From contig CM055104.1 of the NCBI GenBank assembly GCA_029204225.1, positions 50,726,132-50,790,131 on the forward strand: a stretch of 64,000 bases of DNA, given 5' to 3'. Shown piece by piece: positions 24,101-37,600 of this stretch. The notes beneath the pieces are model-generated. The model saw only the letters and a program-made list of their open reading frames with translations, ran no database searches and was not told the origin of the DNA. Both the position numbers and the translations under genes were made by a program. Within the stretch, counting starts at the first letter, position 1. Every line of letters begins with the position of its first letter. Source of the DNA: Diphasiastrum complanatum (lineage: Eukaryota > Streptophyta > Lycopodiopsida > Lycopodiales > Lycopodiaceae).

Positions 24101-25799
24101 AATGACTTTTTGACATGCATCATAATATTTCAAGAATTCGCCAAATTTTGAACTAAAAATTGCCAAAATTCCAACGATGGTAATTTTTGATACAGAGCAC
24201 CAAATTAAATGTTGTAAAGCACAATACAAAGGGAGAGTATGTTAGCAAAAATGGCTGCCATGCCACCCTAGGCCGTACTAGTTAGATGTGGGAGCAGTAA
24301 AGGTTGGAAAAACCGGTAGGCGAGCACACTTTTTTAAGGAGGTTTTGTCGAAATTCATATGTACTTTTTGTGTGCCATCAAATAGAAATTACAAGAAGTC
24401 TATGAAGATTTATTAGAGATCAGTAGAAGCTTCTATCAAGTCCAGCAAAGGTCTAAAAACGATATATTTTTTTTGACTTTTTGGCATGTTCTGATGCATC
24501 GCAACCACATGAAAGTGCAACAGACCCTAATTACCTTAATTCAACCTCATGCAAGCACTAAAAGTTCTGATTATACTCAATACCATAACTTATTGATTGA
24601 TTTTAGCCAAAATTACCAAATTTTTGACCAAAATATAGTCTCAAACCAATATTGACATTTAATTGGCATGCAATCATTAAAATCTATCATAATGACTGAG
24701 AAATAGCAAGTATTATTTTGAACATCATTAAAATATAATACATTTGATAAATTTCAAGCCAAAACAATGAATACTAGTCAAAAAATTTAAAAAACTCATA
24801 AAAAATCGAGTAATTTGTAGTTACGGTTATGGAGAAAGTCCATAACACTAATCTTTAGGCTGAAAGCAATCAATATCCTAAAAAGCCACTTACTTGGAGG
24901 TCAATAACACCACTAAGAAAAAGTAAGGAGCTACTATCAAAAGCCTGCTAAAAGACAAAAGATGTCCCCGATGCTAGGCCAGTCTAATACCATGTAAAGA
25001 TCGCCAAGTGTAGATCTTTAAGATCCTACTGCAAACACCAAAAAGGAGTGCGATGAGGCCAAACCACCCGACCAAGTAGAAACTGAAAGTCAGACCCTAA
25101 TTAGGTTCACCCTTGAGCCACAATGAATACAAGAGAGGAGAAGTTTCAGACAACAGAATGTCGAAACTTGGAAGTGGAGGAGGGTGAGTTCCTATAGATA
25201 TATTTAGACCCTTGGAGCCTAGGAATATTCCTTCTAGGACCCTGATCCTTGGGCCCTCACAAGGCTATTAATTAAACTTTTGGCCTAGTTTGAAACAATG
25301 AGGTGTAAGTAATAAATTCGTACACTGGAGTGCTGAACATCCACATCAAAGATTATTTCGAATCCTTTGAACTAGACATGGACGTAACAATATCCACCTT
25401 ATTGTGATTGTTTCACTAGGCTCAATTGTAAGCAAATACAGCCTAGGGAGTTAAGGCAAATATTAGAAGTAGGGAAGATAGAGTTTGTGGGGTAACTTTT
25501 GAAGCAAGGGCATGACTTCTAAGATAGAAAGAGTTTCAGACTATAGGTTCTAATGAGCATAAAGTATCATAGTATGCAAGGAGTCACTCTCTCTACATTT
25601 TTTGGATTTGGGAGTGAGCAACATGAGTGGCATGATGTTCATATGGGGGGCAATGGAAAACATTAATTTCATGTCCAAGATGCTTACAAGTGGAAAACGA
25701 ATTTGAGAGACCAAGGAAGTGAATCTTCTTTGCATGTTTATAATGTGAAACCTCAACCATCATCTATCCTCCACATGAGATTGAAGGTCTTGCATGCTT
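21188..25799. other. No recognisable gene
   Basis: AT-rich sequence with only short open stretches on either strand. None shows a domain I recognise. A sequence like a reversed primer-binding site near 24986 is too weak to call. Confidence 0.6.
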
Positions 25800-26399
25800 T
25801 AGCATGAGAAGAGGATGCCTATTTATTGTTTGGGTGGTTATAGATTATGATGAGGACAAGTGTAGAGGCAACCTTATTATTGCTACATTTGAGGCTAAAA
25901 AAGTATCACTTACCAAGCATTCTTTTCATTTTCCTTTCACTTTGGATTTCCACCTCCTATTGTACTCTTCATGCCAGTGCCCTCCTCATCCTAAAGGTCG
26001 AGTGCTCACTTTCTCTAGCAATTATAGTTTTTGCTTAGCTTTTTACAATAAGCCTATCCTTGCTTTGCCTTTTGGCTTCTGTTTGTGCATACCTATTGTT
26101 GCTTCAAAGCTCAAGTCTTCGTTTTTGCGTATCTTTTTGAGTAAGATTGTTCTTGCTTTGCCTTCTACCTTCTCACTGTGCTCTGTGTATAGCTTTTGCC
26201 CCTTTTCTCAAAAGTGCATTGGCTTTTTCTGAAAGCATGTCCTTTCTTGTTCTCATCTTTATGCACACATACCCTTTGCCTTACGCTTGGACATCTAGAG
26301 TGCTTTGTCCTCACCTTTGTCTCGTTTGGCTTCCAACCCTTCTGATCCCACAGCCTGACATGCCTTTTTGCTCTTTCCTCTCTAGTGTCTGCCTATGCC

Positions 26400-27437
26400 T
26401 CTACATGGTGGTAATGCTAGTCACCAGAAATCGCGCAACATGATTCGTCGCTTTATCTCAGGAGATTGGGAGAATTTGTAAGAGGAGCATTTCCTTGGGT
26501 GTCAACTCAACGAGATTTCATTTCAGATGGTGTTTTTGTACCGCCTGTTTATCGTTGGCTGCATTTGTGTGTTTTACTTGGGCAAGTGGGTGAGTATTCT
26601 CATGCAGCTCGTGCTCTAGCTCCTACGAGTCTAACAACTCCTTCATCTGCCACCATTCAGGCCTTAAAGCTTCTTCAACCACGGACAAATGGTAGCGTTC
26701 TTTGTTGTTGAGGACTTCGAACCAACTCTCAAATTCTATTATCTTAATGCTTTTTTGCGCAATCCTCATTTGTCAATTGGAGGTCCTTCTAGTACGGTTT
26801 TCGAGCATCTTCGTGACTGTTTTCTCCCTAATTATTTTGCTAGCGAGTTTGGTTCGCTCTTTCAAGTTTGCTCTTCAGTAGCAAGTGGGCGTATTTAAGT
26901 ATGTTCAGCTCATTCCGTTTGTTCGGTCTTTTTATTCCATGGATGCGTCTTTATATTTTGGTCATGCTTCGGGCTTTGTGAGCTTCTTCTGCTGCTTTTC
27001 CATCTTGTTTGTTCTTCTCTATTGCTGATGACACTCATATTGTGGGACATGCTAAGGATGTCATTCCAGCTTTCCTGCATTTCTCTCAACAACTCTTAGC
27101 TTTGGGTGTCACAGTGAATCCCTCTAAGTGCCCTCTAAGAGCGTCGCTCAATGTCCTCATGGCCTCCCGTTTGTTTCACAAGAAATTTGATGATTTTCTA
27201 TCAACTTGTGCAAGATTTGCAGCAAAACTCCAAGGACATGGTGCATCACCTTTATCTATCAATACGTCCTACTACCATCAACGAGTTTCTACCACTTTAC
27301 AACACATTCAAGCACTTGCCATACTTCGACGTGCCTTAGTTGTAGGAACGGCTGCTTCACAACTTCCTGCACTACCTAAACTGGCAATTAAATTAGCTAG
27401 TGACTTACATCAACCAGTAGCAATAACCACTTTGTGA
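26400..27437 (+). pseudogene. Non-LTR-type reverse transcriptase relic
   Basis: The segment at 26466-26700 encodes GEYSHAARAL, a motif type seen upstream of RT in a family of plant and algal non-LTR reverse transcriptases. At 26960-27110 a second frame reads FPSCLFFSIADDTHIVGHAK followed by HFSQQLLALGVTVNPSKC. This matches the RT catalytic block: the ADD pair at 27024-27032, here with Ile in place of Tyr/Phe, and the following conserved Lys-Cys. Several frameshifts and stops separate the pieces. The upstream RT palm blocks and any endonuclease were not found. Family placement rests on remembered motif similarity and is moderate. Confidence 0.55.
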
Positions 27438-27652
27438 GATTTTTGCTTTGATGTACGGTATCTCAATTCACCTTATGATTTTTATACTATCTACATGCAT
27501 TCCTTTGTACTCTGATGGGTTTTCCATCTTTTATAAATGAAAACATGAAGTTTCTTCTTCTTTGATCTCTCCTTTGTTTGATTGGTCTAATTAGAAATTA
27601 AAAAGTTGGCCCATTTGAGTTGAGTTGCCATTGGCACCTCAACTCGCTTGGC

Positions 27653-27797
27653 AGTGGTGTTGGGTTCAAAGCACAAGCTTGAGTTGCCATCACATGTGCC
27701 ACATACATGGAAATAGCTAAATTTTTAGTGGTGTTGGGTTCAAAGCACAAGCTTGAGTTGCCATCACATGTGCCACATACATGGAAATAGCTAAATT
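27653..27797. repeat. Tandem duplication, 74-bp period
   Basis: AGTGGTGTTGGGTTCAAAGC begins at 27653 and again at 27727. The units are essentially identical through CTAAATTT, so the duplication is recent. Confidence 0.95.
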
Positions 27798-28058
27798 TGA
27801 ATCTCAAATCTTGAGTCTACCCTTAGACACATATGGCATACGGGACATGTAAAATTCCCTTGTGGTGGGAGTGAAGAAACCAAAAGGGTCAATGTCCATA
27901 CAAATGGAAAAGTCTAAGTGCTTTTCAGCCAGTCATTTTGAAGTGCATGTTGGCCTGTCAATTGAAGGGCCAACTGCAACACCATTATGGGGTCATCCAT
28001 TCTCTTACATACATGCATCATACATCATGCATCATGATGATGATGGATGGGGTCATTC

Positions 28059-28062
<4 letters not shown>

Positions 28063-28114
<52 letters not shown>
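28063..28114. repeat. (GA)26 microsatellite
   Basis: Perfect GA run of about 52 bp, upstream of the LNK-like gene. Confidence 0.97.
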
Positions 28115-28118
<4 letters not shown>

Positions 28119-30999
28119 TTTGGTATAAAATTGGCTTGGCAAATGGCTGCATAATTTTTTTGATATGTTGATGGAAGCAAGTCACGGCTCTCAGTGTAAC
28201 CAAAATTGAAAGCAACGATAGCAAGAAACGAACAATCGTGTACAAAGATTTAAAGCTCTGCTGCAAAACAGCCATTTTCATCACCATTTTCTCTGCTCTC
28301 ATAACATAACCTGCCCAATCCTCGCAGATACAATACTCAGGATCTCATCACACAAATTCTCCCAATAAGATAGACCCACATTGAGAAAACTTTTTGGTCA
28401 GTTCTGTGATATGCATCATTCTGCTCCTGTTCCCTTGGTACAGCTCCTGGTCTTCAGGATATGGGTTCCTTTGATTTTGTTAGAGTGTGAGGAAATAAGC
28501 AAGATGAATGTATTTAAGTTCTTGGGTTATACTGTTTGGTATTCATGATTCCAAGTAGAGGATGTGTTGCTATGCTTCTAGATGATGAATTGTATCATTA
28601 CAGGTATCTTCTGCTTTCTTCCATTATGTTTTGGGCCATCTCTGGTGGTGATGTCAAGCTAGCACGACAAGGCATGTGAAGGAAAGTTGGTGAAGATTGG
28701 AAAGAGCAAGCTGCTAGGCTGGAACTGAGCAGGGGCAAATCTGGGCTCATGCCATCATTAAGCTATGAATGAAGGAACTGCTCTATGAAGCTTAGGTTCA
28801 GCAGCTCGCAAAATTTCCTTTTTCCCATTGCAGTGGGGCTCCATTCAAGGATAAAGGGTAGAAGAGTAAAATTAAAAGTTAGAATATAAATTATTGAAGT
28901 CATCCGCATCAGAATAAGTTGCTATTGTCTTAGAGGAGTCTCATGTCTACAGGATGAAAGCGTCCTAAATCGAAATTGTATAGTAGATATAAGGGGAAAT
29001 AGTTAGTGAGATATGGAAGTAGGGTAGAGGTTGAGATTTAGCGAGGTAGACTGAAAAAATGAAGCGTGAAATCCAGCGAACAAGTGGAAATTGGCAACGC
29101 TGATAAATTGTTTAGAGGAAAAGAAATTTGTTTGGAGAAAAACCATAGCATCAGATTCCACAATTGGAAATGGCATCTTGGAGCTTTGAAGAAGTTGCAG
29201 CTCCGTCAGCCTGCTGGCCGTCAGTAAACGAGGTGCTCTTTCTGGCTCTATCTCTGTCTCTATCTCGCAGCAGATGCAAGCAGAATTTGTAGCAAACAGG
29301 CCCTAAAATGGATTCAGGTGTGAGATTAACGTACTGACTTGATTGCAATTCGTCTTGAAACTTCAGTTTAAAGACTGGGTAGTGTCAGCAGCCGTATAGC
29401 TTATGCTTCTCCTTCGTGTAACATATTTACATTATTTGATTTGTGTTTTTTACCTTGTTATCCTTGGGTGAAGCAGTAGAGGGTTGTAAGAAGCCTGGAT
29501 ATATTACTTGTTGTTACATGGGTGATTCTGCTTCAGAGTTGGGAATTTGCTCTTGCACTCGGATGATCCCTCAAGCTTTGTAACACATGACAATTCCTCC
29601 CTGTACATGCGGTTTACATTCCATAGGTTAACAGTGATGGAAAGTCTCATGTCAAAGAGAATACTGCTGAACACCCACACACTACTGCGTCAAAACATGA
29701 TTAACTTGGGTTTTGTAATCAGGGAGAGCTATAAGAAAATTTAAGGAGTCCAAATGTTTGTCAGAGTTAAAGGTCCCGAGGAGGAGCAACATTGAAGACC
29801 AATTTTGATGGATTCAGCATTCATTCTGTCTGATTACACTAAAATCCTGTACAAGTTGTTCTTGTGTCTTTCCCATGCGAATCAATATATAGCTGGCCTG
29901 TAGTAATCGGTAAGCAATACTTGAAAAAGACAGTCCTTGAAAAAAAACTAGAAAATTTGTCCTAAATGAACCAAAGGGAAGGTCAAACTGTCTTCATCTC
30001 TTGAAGACGCCCAACATCCATAAAGAAAGAATGTCTAAAATTGTGTTGAAGATGTTCACCAAAGTACGGAAACTGCCAGGAGTGGCCATCAATGATGAAG
30101 TGCCTTGAATCACTTCCAAAGGGATGGCAAACGTGACCAAATATGTCAAGGTTTCCAGTCTCCCTTCACCAGCATAAAGTCCTTTTCCTGAAAATGCAGT
30201 TGAGCCTATAAATCAGCTAAATCAAACCCAAAAGTACAAGCAGCATGGTTTTAAAGGTCCAAAGTAAGCAGCCAGGCCCCAAGAAACAAAACAAATTAGA
30301 TATGCAAATAACCTAATCTGTCCTAAACTGTACATATGCATATCCATTGATTTTTTCTATGGTGATATGTTTGTTGTTCCACTCAGTTGATTCTTCTTTT
30401 GTCTGGCTTGTGTGCAAACCTATTTCAACATGAGTAGGTTGACCTGTTATCAACTTGTTAGCCAGCGTCAAACAGAAGTTTCAGTCTAAGATCATTGTTA
30501 ACAAGAGCGAAGGTATAGATGGGAAAGCAAAGCAAATGTGATTCAGAACACAAGAAGGTGCCTAAGGTCGTAACACTGTTCGTTACTGAATGTAAAACAG
30601 TGCCCGAAGTGTGTCTAACAACGTTTTAGTCTGAAATTAGTACTCAAGTAAGGGTGACTTTTCTAAGATTGCTAGCAGCTGAAAGAGTTCAGTTCGGAGT
30701 TGCCCATGCAGATCCTTTGCATGCTAAATGACTGGGAGACTTGTGAGATTTGTGTCCAAGATTCTTTGTCTTGTGCTATTTACAGAGCTCAATTAAGTCC
30801 ATTTGAATATTTGCAAGAATGCACTGGAAATTTATCTTGTATTAGTTCGATATAAAGTTGAAGCTCATCCTTTAATCACAGAGCTGACTTACTGGCTTCC
30901 AGTACTATTTTTTGGTTGTTCTGATTGTTTCACATGGCATGGAACTTAAACAGCGGCAGTTTGTTTCAAGTCATTCATGAGTCTTTTGAATTTTTACAG
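28115..30999 (+). other. Upstream region of the LNK-like gene; 5' exon(s) not found
   Basis: This stretch should contain the promoter, 5' UTR and a short first coding exon of the gene that continues at 31000. I looked for the short N-terminal motif typical of LNK proteins (aromatic residue followed by acidic residues) next to a GT donor and saw none. The sequence at 30990-30999 is a good acceptor (TTTTTACAG). The exon may be diverged, farther upstream, or outside the window. Confidence 0.5.
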
Positions 31000-31643
31000 A
31001 TTGATGACACTATATGGGAGGATATGAAAGGAACTGAGGATCAGGCTGTCCCAGAACCTGGAATTGTATCTTCAAATGCTTGGATATCCAACAGCGACCA
31101 GTGGAGAAAATTGTTTACAGAAGTTAATGATGATGATATTGGAGCAGGACAGTGTTCATTCAAAAAGGGAAGTCCGGATAGCATCGCAGAGTTTTCTATT
31201 GAAAAAAATATAAGTGCATTGGATGTTTCAACAGCTGAGTTGTCCCTGGAAGATATTCTGTCTCCTGCTTTAGACATTGAGGGATGGGATAGTTTGACTC
31301 TAGAAAATGCACCAGATAGCTTAACAACTGATGAAATTTTGGCGTCGTTTGGCTGCAATGAAGAAAATATGAACGCAGCAAATGATATTGGAGGAAATCT
31401 AAGTCTTCATGAAACTGAAATGATGCTAGCTCGTGATCTGGATATCTTTGTCAAAGATTCGATTGATTGTGAAGAAATTGAGAGAGATGTCGACAGGTCA
31501 TGCCCTTCTGCAATGAGTGGCGGCACATCAACAGGAGAATTCAAGTTTTTTGAATCCGACACTGTAACAGAAAAAGAGGGTAATTTTGTGAAGTTTGCCT
31601 GGGAAAACATAGGTAGTCTGGAAAACATGGACAACTGCATACC
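31000..31643 (+). CDS. LNK: LNK-like gene, exon with IWED and WENIGS motifs
   Basis: Acceptor TTTTTACAG precedes 31000; donor CC|GTAAGC follows 31643. The exon leaves phase 2, so the proline codon is completed by the first base of the next exon. An ATG at 30934 extends the open frame upstream, but those residues do not resemble LNK and the acceptor is good, so I prefer the exon start. Confidence 0.8.
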
Positions 31644-34600
31644 GTAAGCGAATGAACCTCTTCAAGCTTTGAATTGTATAGCATGCTAGGTTTTGTAGCT
31701 CATATTATATTTTTGCAGTTGTTTTAGAGAAGGCTGTTCCAATCTGTTCAAGTATTGGTATATCCATAGAAGCCTGAAGCTGTCTTGGAACTACTAAGTT
31801 TCTGTCCTATATTTTGCATATAGAGTGATTTCATTGTATTTCAGGAAACATGGAATCAGAGGTCCTGCTGGTCAGCTTTTCACATGTTTGTTGATCCTTT
31901 CCCTGTACAATGCCTCTAACTCATTCTTGTTTCGGTTTCTCACTTCATCCAGACAGGTGGAAAGTAGCAATGAAGAAAATAAGGAGTTGCTATCAGTGTC
32001 TGCAAAATCTTCTGAAGAAATTTCTCTTATTAGCGACGTACTATCTTCAACCTGTACTTTGGAGAGTAAAGACCGCCTAGATCAAACTTGCCTGAATTCT
32101 CATGCAGGAAACATGACTGATGTGTTTTATGAAGATTCTTGTCAGCCAGCATTGGAGTCAAGTGTAGACTTGGAAGGTCAGGAGCGTGATATTTCCGAGA
32201 TTCTTACTGAGTTGGAGCGACATGATATGAAAGGTGTCAAAGATAATGAGCCTTTCCTCGAAAAAGAAATCTATGCACATCCAAGGAAGGTAGTGCATGT
32301 CTACGTTTTACCTCAAAACTACCTGAAATCTACTTTTACCTGCAGCACTTTTTCATCCTACATACTACAGATTTTGTTCTTATGTCATTCTTGATGTTCG
32401 TTGTCCATCAAACCTGATGACAAGTAATAGTAATATTCACATTGCTGGCTGACTTGACTTTTGCAATTGTTGATGAATTGGGTATAATAATTTTCTTGAA
32501 GCACTTCTGGTGTTGGAGTACTTACAGTTTTTTTGAAAAAATTTATTAAGTGACCATGGAACTGCTCATACCTATATAGCTTAGTTGGCTAGGTGTCAAA
32601 TAAAGAAACTGCTAGTAATATTTCAATACTTCTTCTACAATTATCCAAGTTTCATTTGCAATTGTTCAGCATCACGGTTTTCTATCCATAGCTCTACGTC
32701 TTGTCAGAAGGTGTTTGTGGCTGAGGTGGGAGACGGCTATTGTGAATGCAGGATCATGAAACAAGCAGAAGGATACAAGATATTGAGGGTGCAGGAAGGA
32801 CAATATTTGAGATTGCAAAAGAATCAAGAATTTCTTCTCAAAGTTGTTCCATTACAGACAATGTTAGTCACCCACTTGAGCTTTTAGAATTTTTATTACA
32901 TTTTTGATAGCTACCGTTTTCTATGAATGGGCTTACATGATTTTCTTGCACTTAATCAGTGTACCAGATTGACTGAGAGCACTGCGTTGTGCAACAGGCT
33001 TATCAGAGTCAAAGCTATTCAGATAAAAAGCGAATTGATAATAAATTCAAAAGGCATCTATCATGTAGGAAAGAATCTTACAGTTCCTCTCACAGAAATT
33101 CCCGTGCTGCCTATCCTGAAAGGCAAACCACAGTTCCCAGTGTGCATGAAATCATGCCTATGCAATCACCCCCACTTCAATCTTCGGCATCTACATCCAC
33201 ACACAGTTTTCCCTCTACAGAGTTGCCTTCAGTACCATGTTCTCTTTCAGGTTTGCTTCCCTTTCCAAGCCTAACAGGCATAATGTCTGTGAGTGACACA
33301 AATTCTGAACGGTGTGTTTCTTGTGTGCCTTTATCGACAGGCTCCTCTTCGACCATATCTTCTGTACAGCAATCCCAATCAATTCTTTCGGGTCACCAAC
33401 AGATTGGTACAAATTTACAGTCACAGCAATCCGAGCAACAGGACAAAATAGCTTCAGACAGTTTTGGGCTGCCTTTATTGGATAGCACTTCTATCAGCAC
33501 CCAGATAAATATGCAAGGTTTACTACAAGGTCGACAGAGATGTACCAAGTCAGCACGAGAAAAGCTTGAGGAGGAACTGGTTCGTCAAAATGTTCTTGTG
33601 GGACATTTTCAAACTCATAGTGAATACAAACAGGATGTTCATACACAAGCCAATCCTGAGAAAAAAACCCACACTCTTTCAGGTTCTGGTGACCTTACTA
33701 GTATGCCAACACAGCCAGTTTGTGCTGCGTTGCCTGTTAAGTTGAACATGATCTCAGATGTTCTTTCTGAAAAAAAGGAGCTCTCTATAGAAGCAGCTGT
33801 CTTTTATCAACTAGAAGATACTATAATGAAGGTACGCCCTCTTCAGATGCCATTGAAACCCAAGACTACATTTGCATATATGTTTTCTACTCTCCTATCA
33901 TGAGCATGCTAATGATAATAGTGTAGGCAGATGTCGAAGGCAGTGCTTTTGTTAAAAGGGTCTTGTTCCAGTTTTACAATCTGGCAGGTTAATAATAGTG
34001 AACTCTTCAATATATCCTGATTGTAACACTTATTAAAAGTGAACTTTGTAGTTCACTTTCTCAGATCTGTCAAATAATATCAGATTGGATATGAAAAAGA
34101 TGAGGCCTTTAGAGTGTGAAACTAACTATATTGTCAAGAATGACTGATTTGACAATCTATCTATCGATTGCAGCTGGATATTGGAACTAGGCTTTTAATA
34201 AGAGATGCCTTATATCGCCTTGCAAGAAATGCTGCCGAACGTAGAGCTATTGGTGATGACAGGAGTAGCAGTTCCAGCCCATTGGACTTAGAGAATTCTA
34301 TATTATATGGAAGCAATTCCTCCCTTGGAAGTGACCATCAACCAGTTCCTTTACCCCAGAGGTATTATACTGTGGAATCACATGATTATTTCTTTATGCT
34401 AAGGAATGCTTATCTAGAACAGAAATCATAAGAGATTTTTAGATGCCTATGGTCCAATGCTAACCTATAAAAGTCCAATCTACCTCTAAATCAATGCTTG
34501 TGGCTATCACAAGCTATTGCTCCTTCCAAACGTTCATTTAGACTTGTCAAAGACTAGTAGGAGATAGATGCAACTCAGAAGCTGACCAGTGCCCTTATGC

Positions 34601-37600
34601 ACCTTATGTTTCAGAGGCTTTCAATAGGACAATCTTATAGATTTATAACTTATTTATTGGCATCTTTTGGTGGTAGATTATACCTACCTCTGCAAACCTC
34701 ATTGTTAATCTGTTGGAACGATTTCACATGTAGTAATTAGTCTGGATATAACTATGGTTAGTTTGCCAAAGCTAGCTAGAGATAATGAGTGCATGACCAT
34801 TGGGTTAAGGGAATCTCATGGAGGCAAGGCTATGACTGGATTTTAAGACTTGGCAATTGTGGACCACTTGAGAGGGCATGCATGAGAGGTCAGTAATGCA
34901 ATCTCAGGACAATATGGCATGGGCTGAGGCCATTTATGAGAATGCTTGGGCATGGGCATCCATCAATACATTCTAACTAGTTAAGGCCTGAACTATTGGA
35001 TCAGCTGAAAAATCATTCAAATAGCAACTTGCCTGGGTAGTGACAAGATATTGGTCATAGTGACCGGCAAAGACTTTTTTTTTTTTTTTTCTTCATTTAT
35101 TATTTTAACATGAACTCTTCAACTACATGTCTTTATTTTTTAGCTTTATCTAAATATAACTCTCAAACTAAATCTGTGAATTTGGATATTTTCCAACCTT
35201 ACAAATGGGACCTAGGTAGCTAAACGTAGAATCACAAGACTAGTTAACGCTAATCAACTAGTTAGTTAGTCTCCGTCGTTGCTATTCGTTTCAGCTGGGC
35301 ATGAAGCCCGTTGAGCTGTTAGCTGGCAGCGCGAAGGATTTCTCTTTGTTTGTTTCGTTCTTTTCGTTTTGCGGTCCTGGAGGTGTGTTTACGATTCGCG
35401 ATTGATTCGCGAATGGTTCGTGCTTCGAGTCAAAGACACGTTGACTGTCGCGAATTGTTCTCGTTCGACCTTCGTGTCTTGTTCGTGTTGCGACAAAGTT
35501 GCAGGAGTTCACCATTTCTCACACTCCCTCTTGAACCTTGCAGCTTTGTTCGTTAAATCCAATTGCCTCTCTTTGCTTGGTAAAGAGTGGCTTGTCGAGC
35601 GGTTTCGTGAGGAGATCTGCAATCATACTTTCTGATTTTATGAACTGGACCTGGAGCTCTCCTTTCGAGATCAAATCTCGAATGTGATGGTACTTCAAAG
35701 GAATGTGCTTCGTCTTTGAATGGAAGGCAGGATCCTGGGACAAATAGATGGCACTCTGGGAGTCCATCATCATCGTGCTTGGCCCCTCCTGTGGTATCCC
35801 GATTGCCTCCAACATCATCCGCAGCCACACTACCTCATTCGCCACTTTCGAGGCTGCGACATACTCAGCTTCGCAAGAGGATTGAGCTACCAGAGTTTGC
35901 TTTTTGCATATCCAGCTGATTGCAGCTCCGCACGCTATTGAACATCCTCCAGTAATAGACTTGCTGTCATCCTTGCAGCTCGCCCAACTCGCATCACTAT
36001 AGTGATGCAGCTCGAATCCTTTCTCCTCGTTTCTAGCTCTGTAGGTTAATCCAATATTCTGGGTACCCTTCAGATACTGTGGGATTTGTTTGGCCATTTG
36101 CCAATGTGCTAGACCAGGATTGGAACAAAATTGGCTCAATGCGTAAACAGAGAAGGCCAGATCCGGTCTGGTACAAATTGTCAAGTACATTAGACTCCCG
36201 ATTAAGTTCTGGTAGGGTATACCTGCCATCTTCTGTTCTTCCTCTTCTGTTTTTGGGCAATCCTGTTTCGTGAGCTTGGCTCCAACTATCATTGGTGTGG
36301 CTTTTTCTTTGCAGTCCATCATGTGGTACTGCTTCAACACTTTTCTGGCATATTCTGATTGACTCAAGTGCATTCCGCCATTTGCTCGATCTCTTCTGAT
36401 CTCCAGCCCTAGGCATTTTGTTGCTTCTCCAAGATCTGTGATTTCGTAGCTTTCAGAAATCTGACTCTTTGTGTCTTTGATCAGCATCAAGGAATTTCCT
36501 ATCATCAGCGAATCATCCACGAAAATGGTCAGTATCACAAAATCCTTTCCTACTCTTTTGATGTAGACGTTACAGTCTGGTTGAGTAGGGTTGAAGTCTA
36601 GAGACATCAGAAGACCATCAAGCTTTTTGTACCAGGCCCGTGATGCCTGTTTTAGACCGTAGATGCATCTCTGCAATCGACAAACATATTGTCTGTTGTC
36701 GGGGTCTTCATAGCCTTCAGGTTGCTTCATGAAGATTTCCTCCTCTAGATCTCCGTGGAGAAAAGCTGTTTTCACGTCAATTTGGTGAATTTCCAGATTG
36801 TACTATGTGGCGTATGCAAGGAGTAGCCTTATGCTTGTCATCTTCACCATGGGCAAATATGTGTCGAAATAGTCGACACCATATCTCTGTGTGTAGCCCT
36901 TTGCGACGAGCCTTGCCTTGTAGCGGCCAATAGTGCCATTTGATTTTAGCTTTTTCTTGTATACCCACTTGCAGTCGACTATTTTCCTGTTTTTTCGGCA
37001 GTGGCTCTAATGTTCATGCCTCGTTTTGCCTCATCAACTCGACCTCCTCTGGCATTGCCTGCTTCCAGAATTCTCCCTCTGGACTCTGGATAGCTTCTTG
37101 GTATGTTGCTGGCTCTTCTGTGAAGCTGCAGTACTCGAACTGCGTGTCTTCGCTCCATTGAAGATTGTCAGAATAGCGGTCTGGAGGTCTTCTTTGTCTT
37201 GTTGACCTTCGAGGTTCGTTTCGTCACTGCTCGAACATTTCTTGTTCATGGGGTCGATCCTCTGCTTCCTGCTGCTCTGGAATCTGGGGCTCTGCATTCT
37301 GATTTGATGTATGTCCTCGATCTCCCTCTTGAATAGGCAGCAGTGTGAAGATCTCATGGCCTCTTTTGTCTTTCAGTCCAGGGAATGTGGACTCGTCGAA
37401 CTTCACATCTCTGCTCGAAACAACCTTCTTCGTGGTTGGATCGTAGAGTCTGTACACATGTGTTCCGTTCGAGTAGCCGACCATGATTGTTTGCTCGGAT
37501 TTGTTATCAAGCTTGCTTCTCTTTTCCTTTGGAATGTGATCTTCTTGTTGCAGGTTATGTGAGATGTTGCTCCTGAATCGATGACTACATCGTAGTCGTG

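Noticed and set aside
24986-25010. GTCTAATACCATG as a minus-strand primer-binding site
   Set aside because: Too degenerate, and no LTR pair or coding region nearby.
28578-28596. ATGCTTCTAGATGATGAA as the missing first LNK exon
   Set aside because: The acidic residues fit loosely, but no donor gives the phase 0 needed at 31000.
30934-30999. ATG at 30934 as the true LNK start
   Set aside because: The frame is open, but the 22 residues do not resemble LNK N-termini and the sequence before 31000 is a strong splice acceptor.
31871-31956. Possible 86-bp intron inside the second located LNK exon
   Set aside because: Composition and the CAG|GTGG acceptor look intronic, but removing it shifts the frame.
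32708-32862. Possible extra LNK exon ([14 protein letters not shown]..., acceptor CTTGTCAG, donor GTTAGT)
   Set aside because: Its end phase does not fit the next exon at 32998, and the exons on either side join in phase without it. No clear LNK homology.
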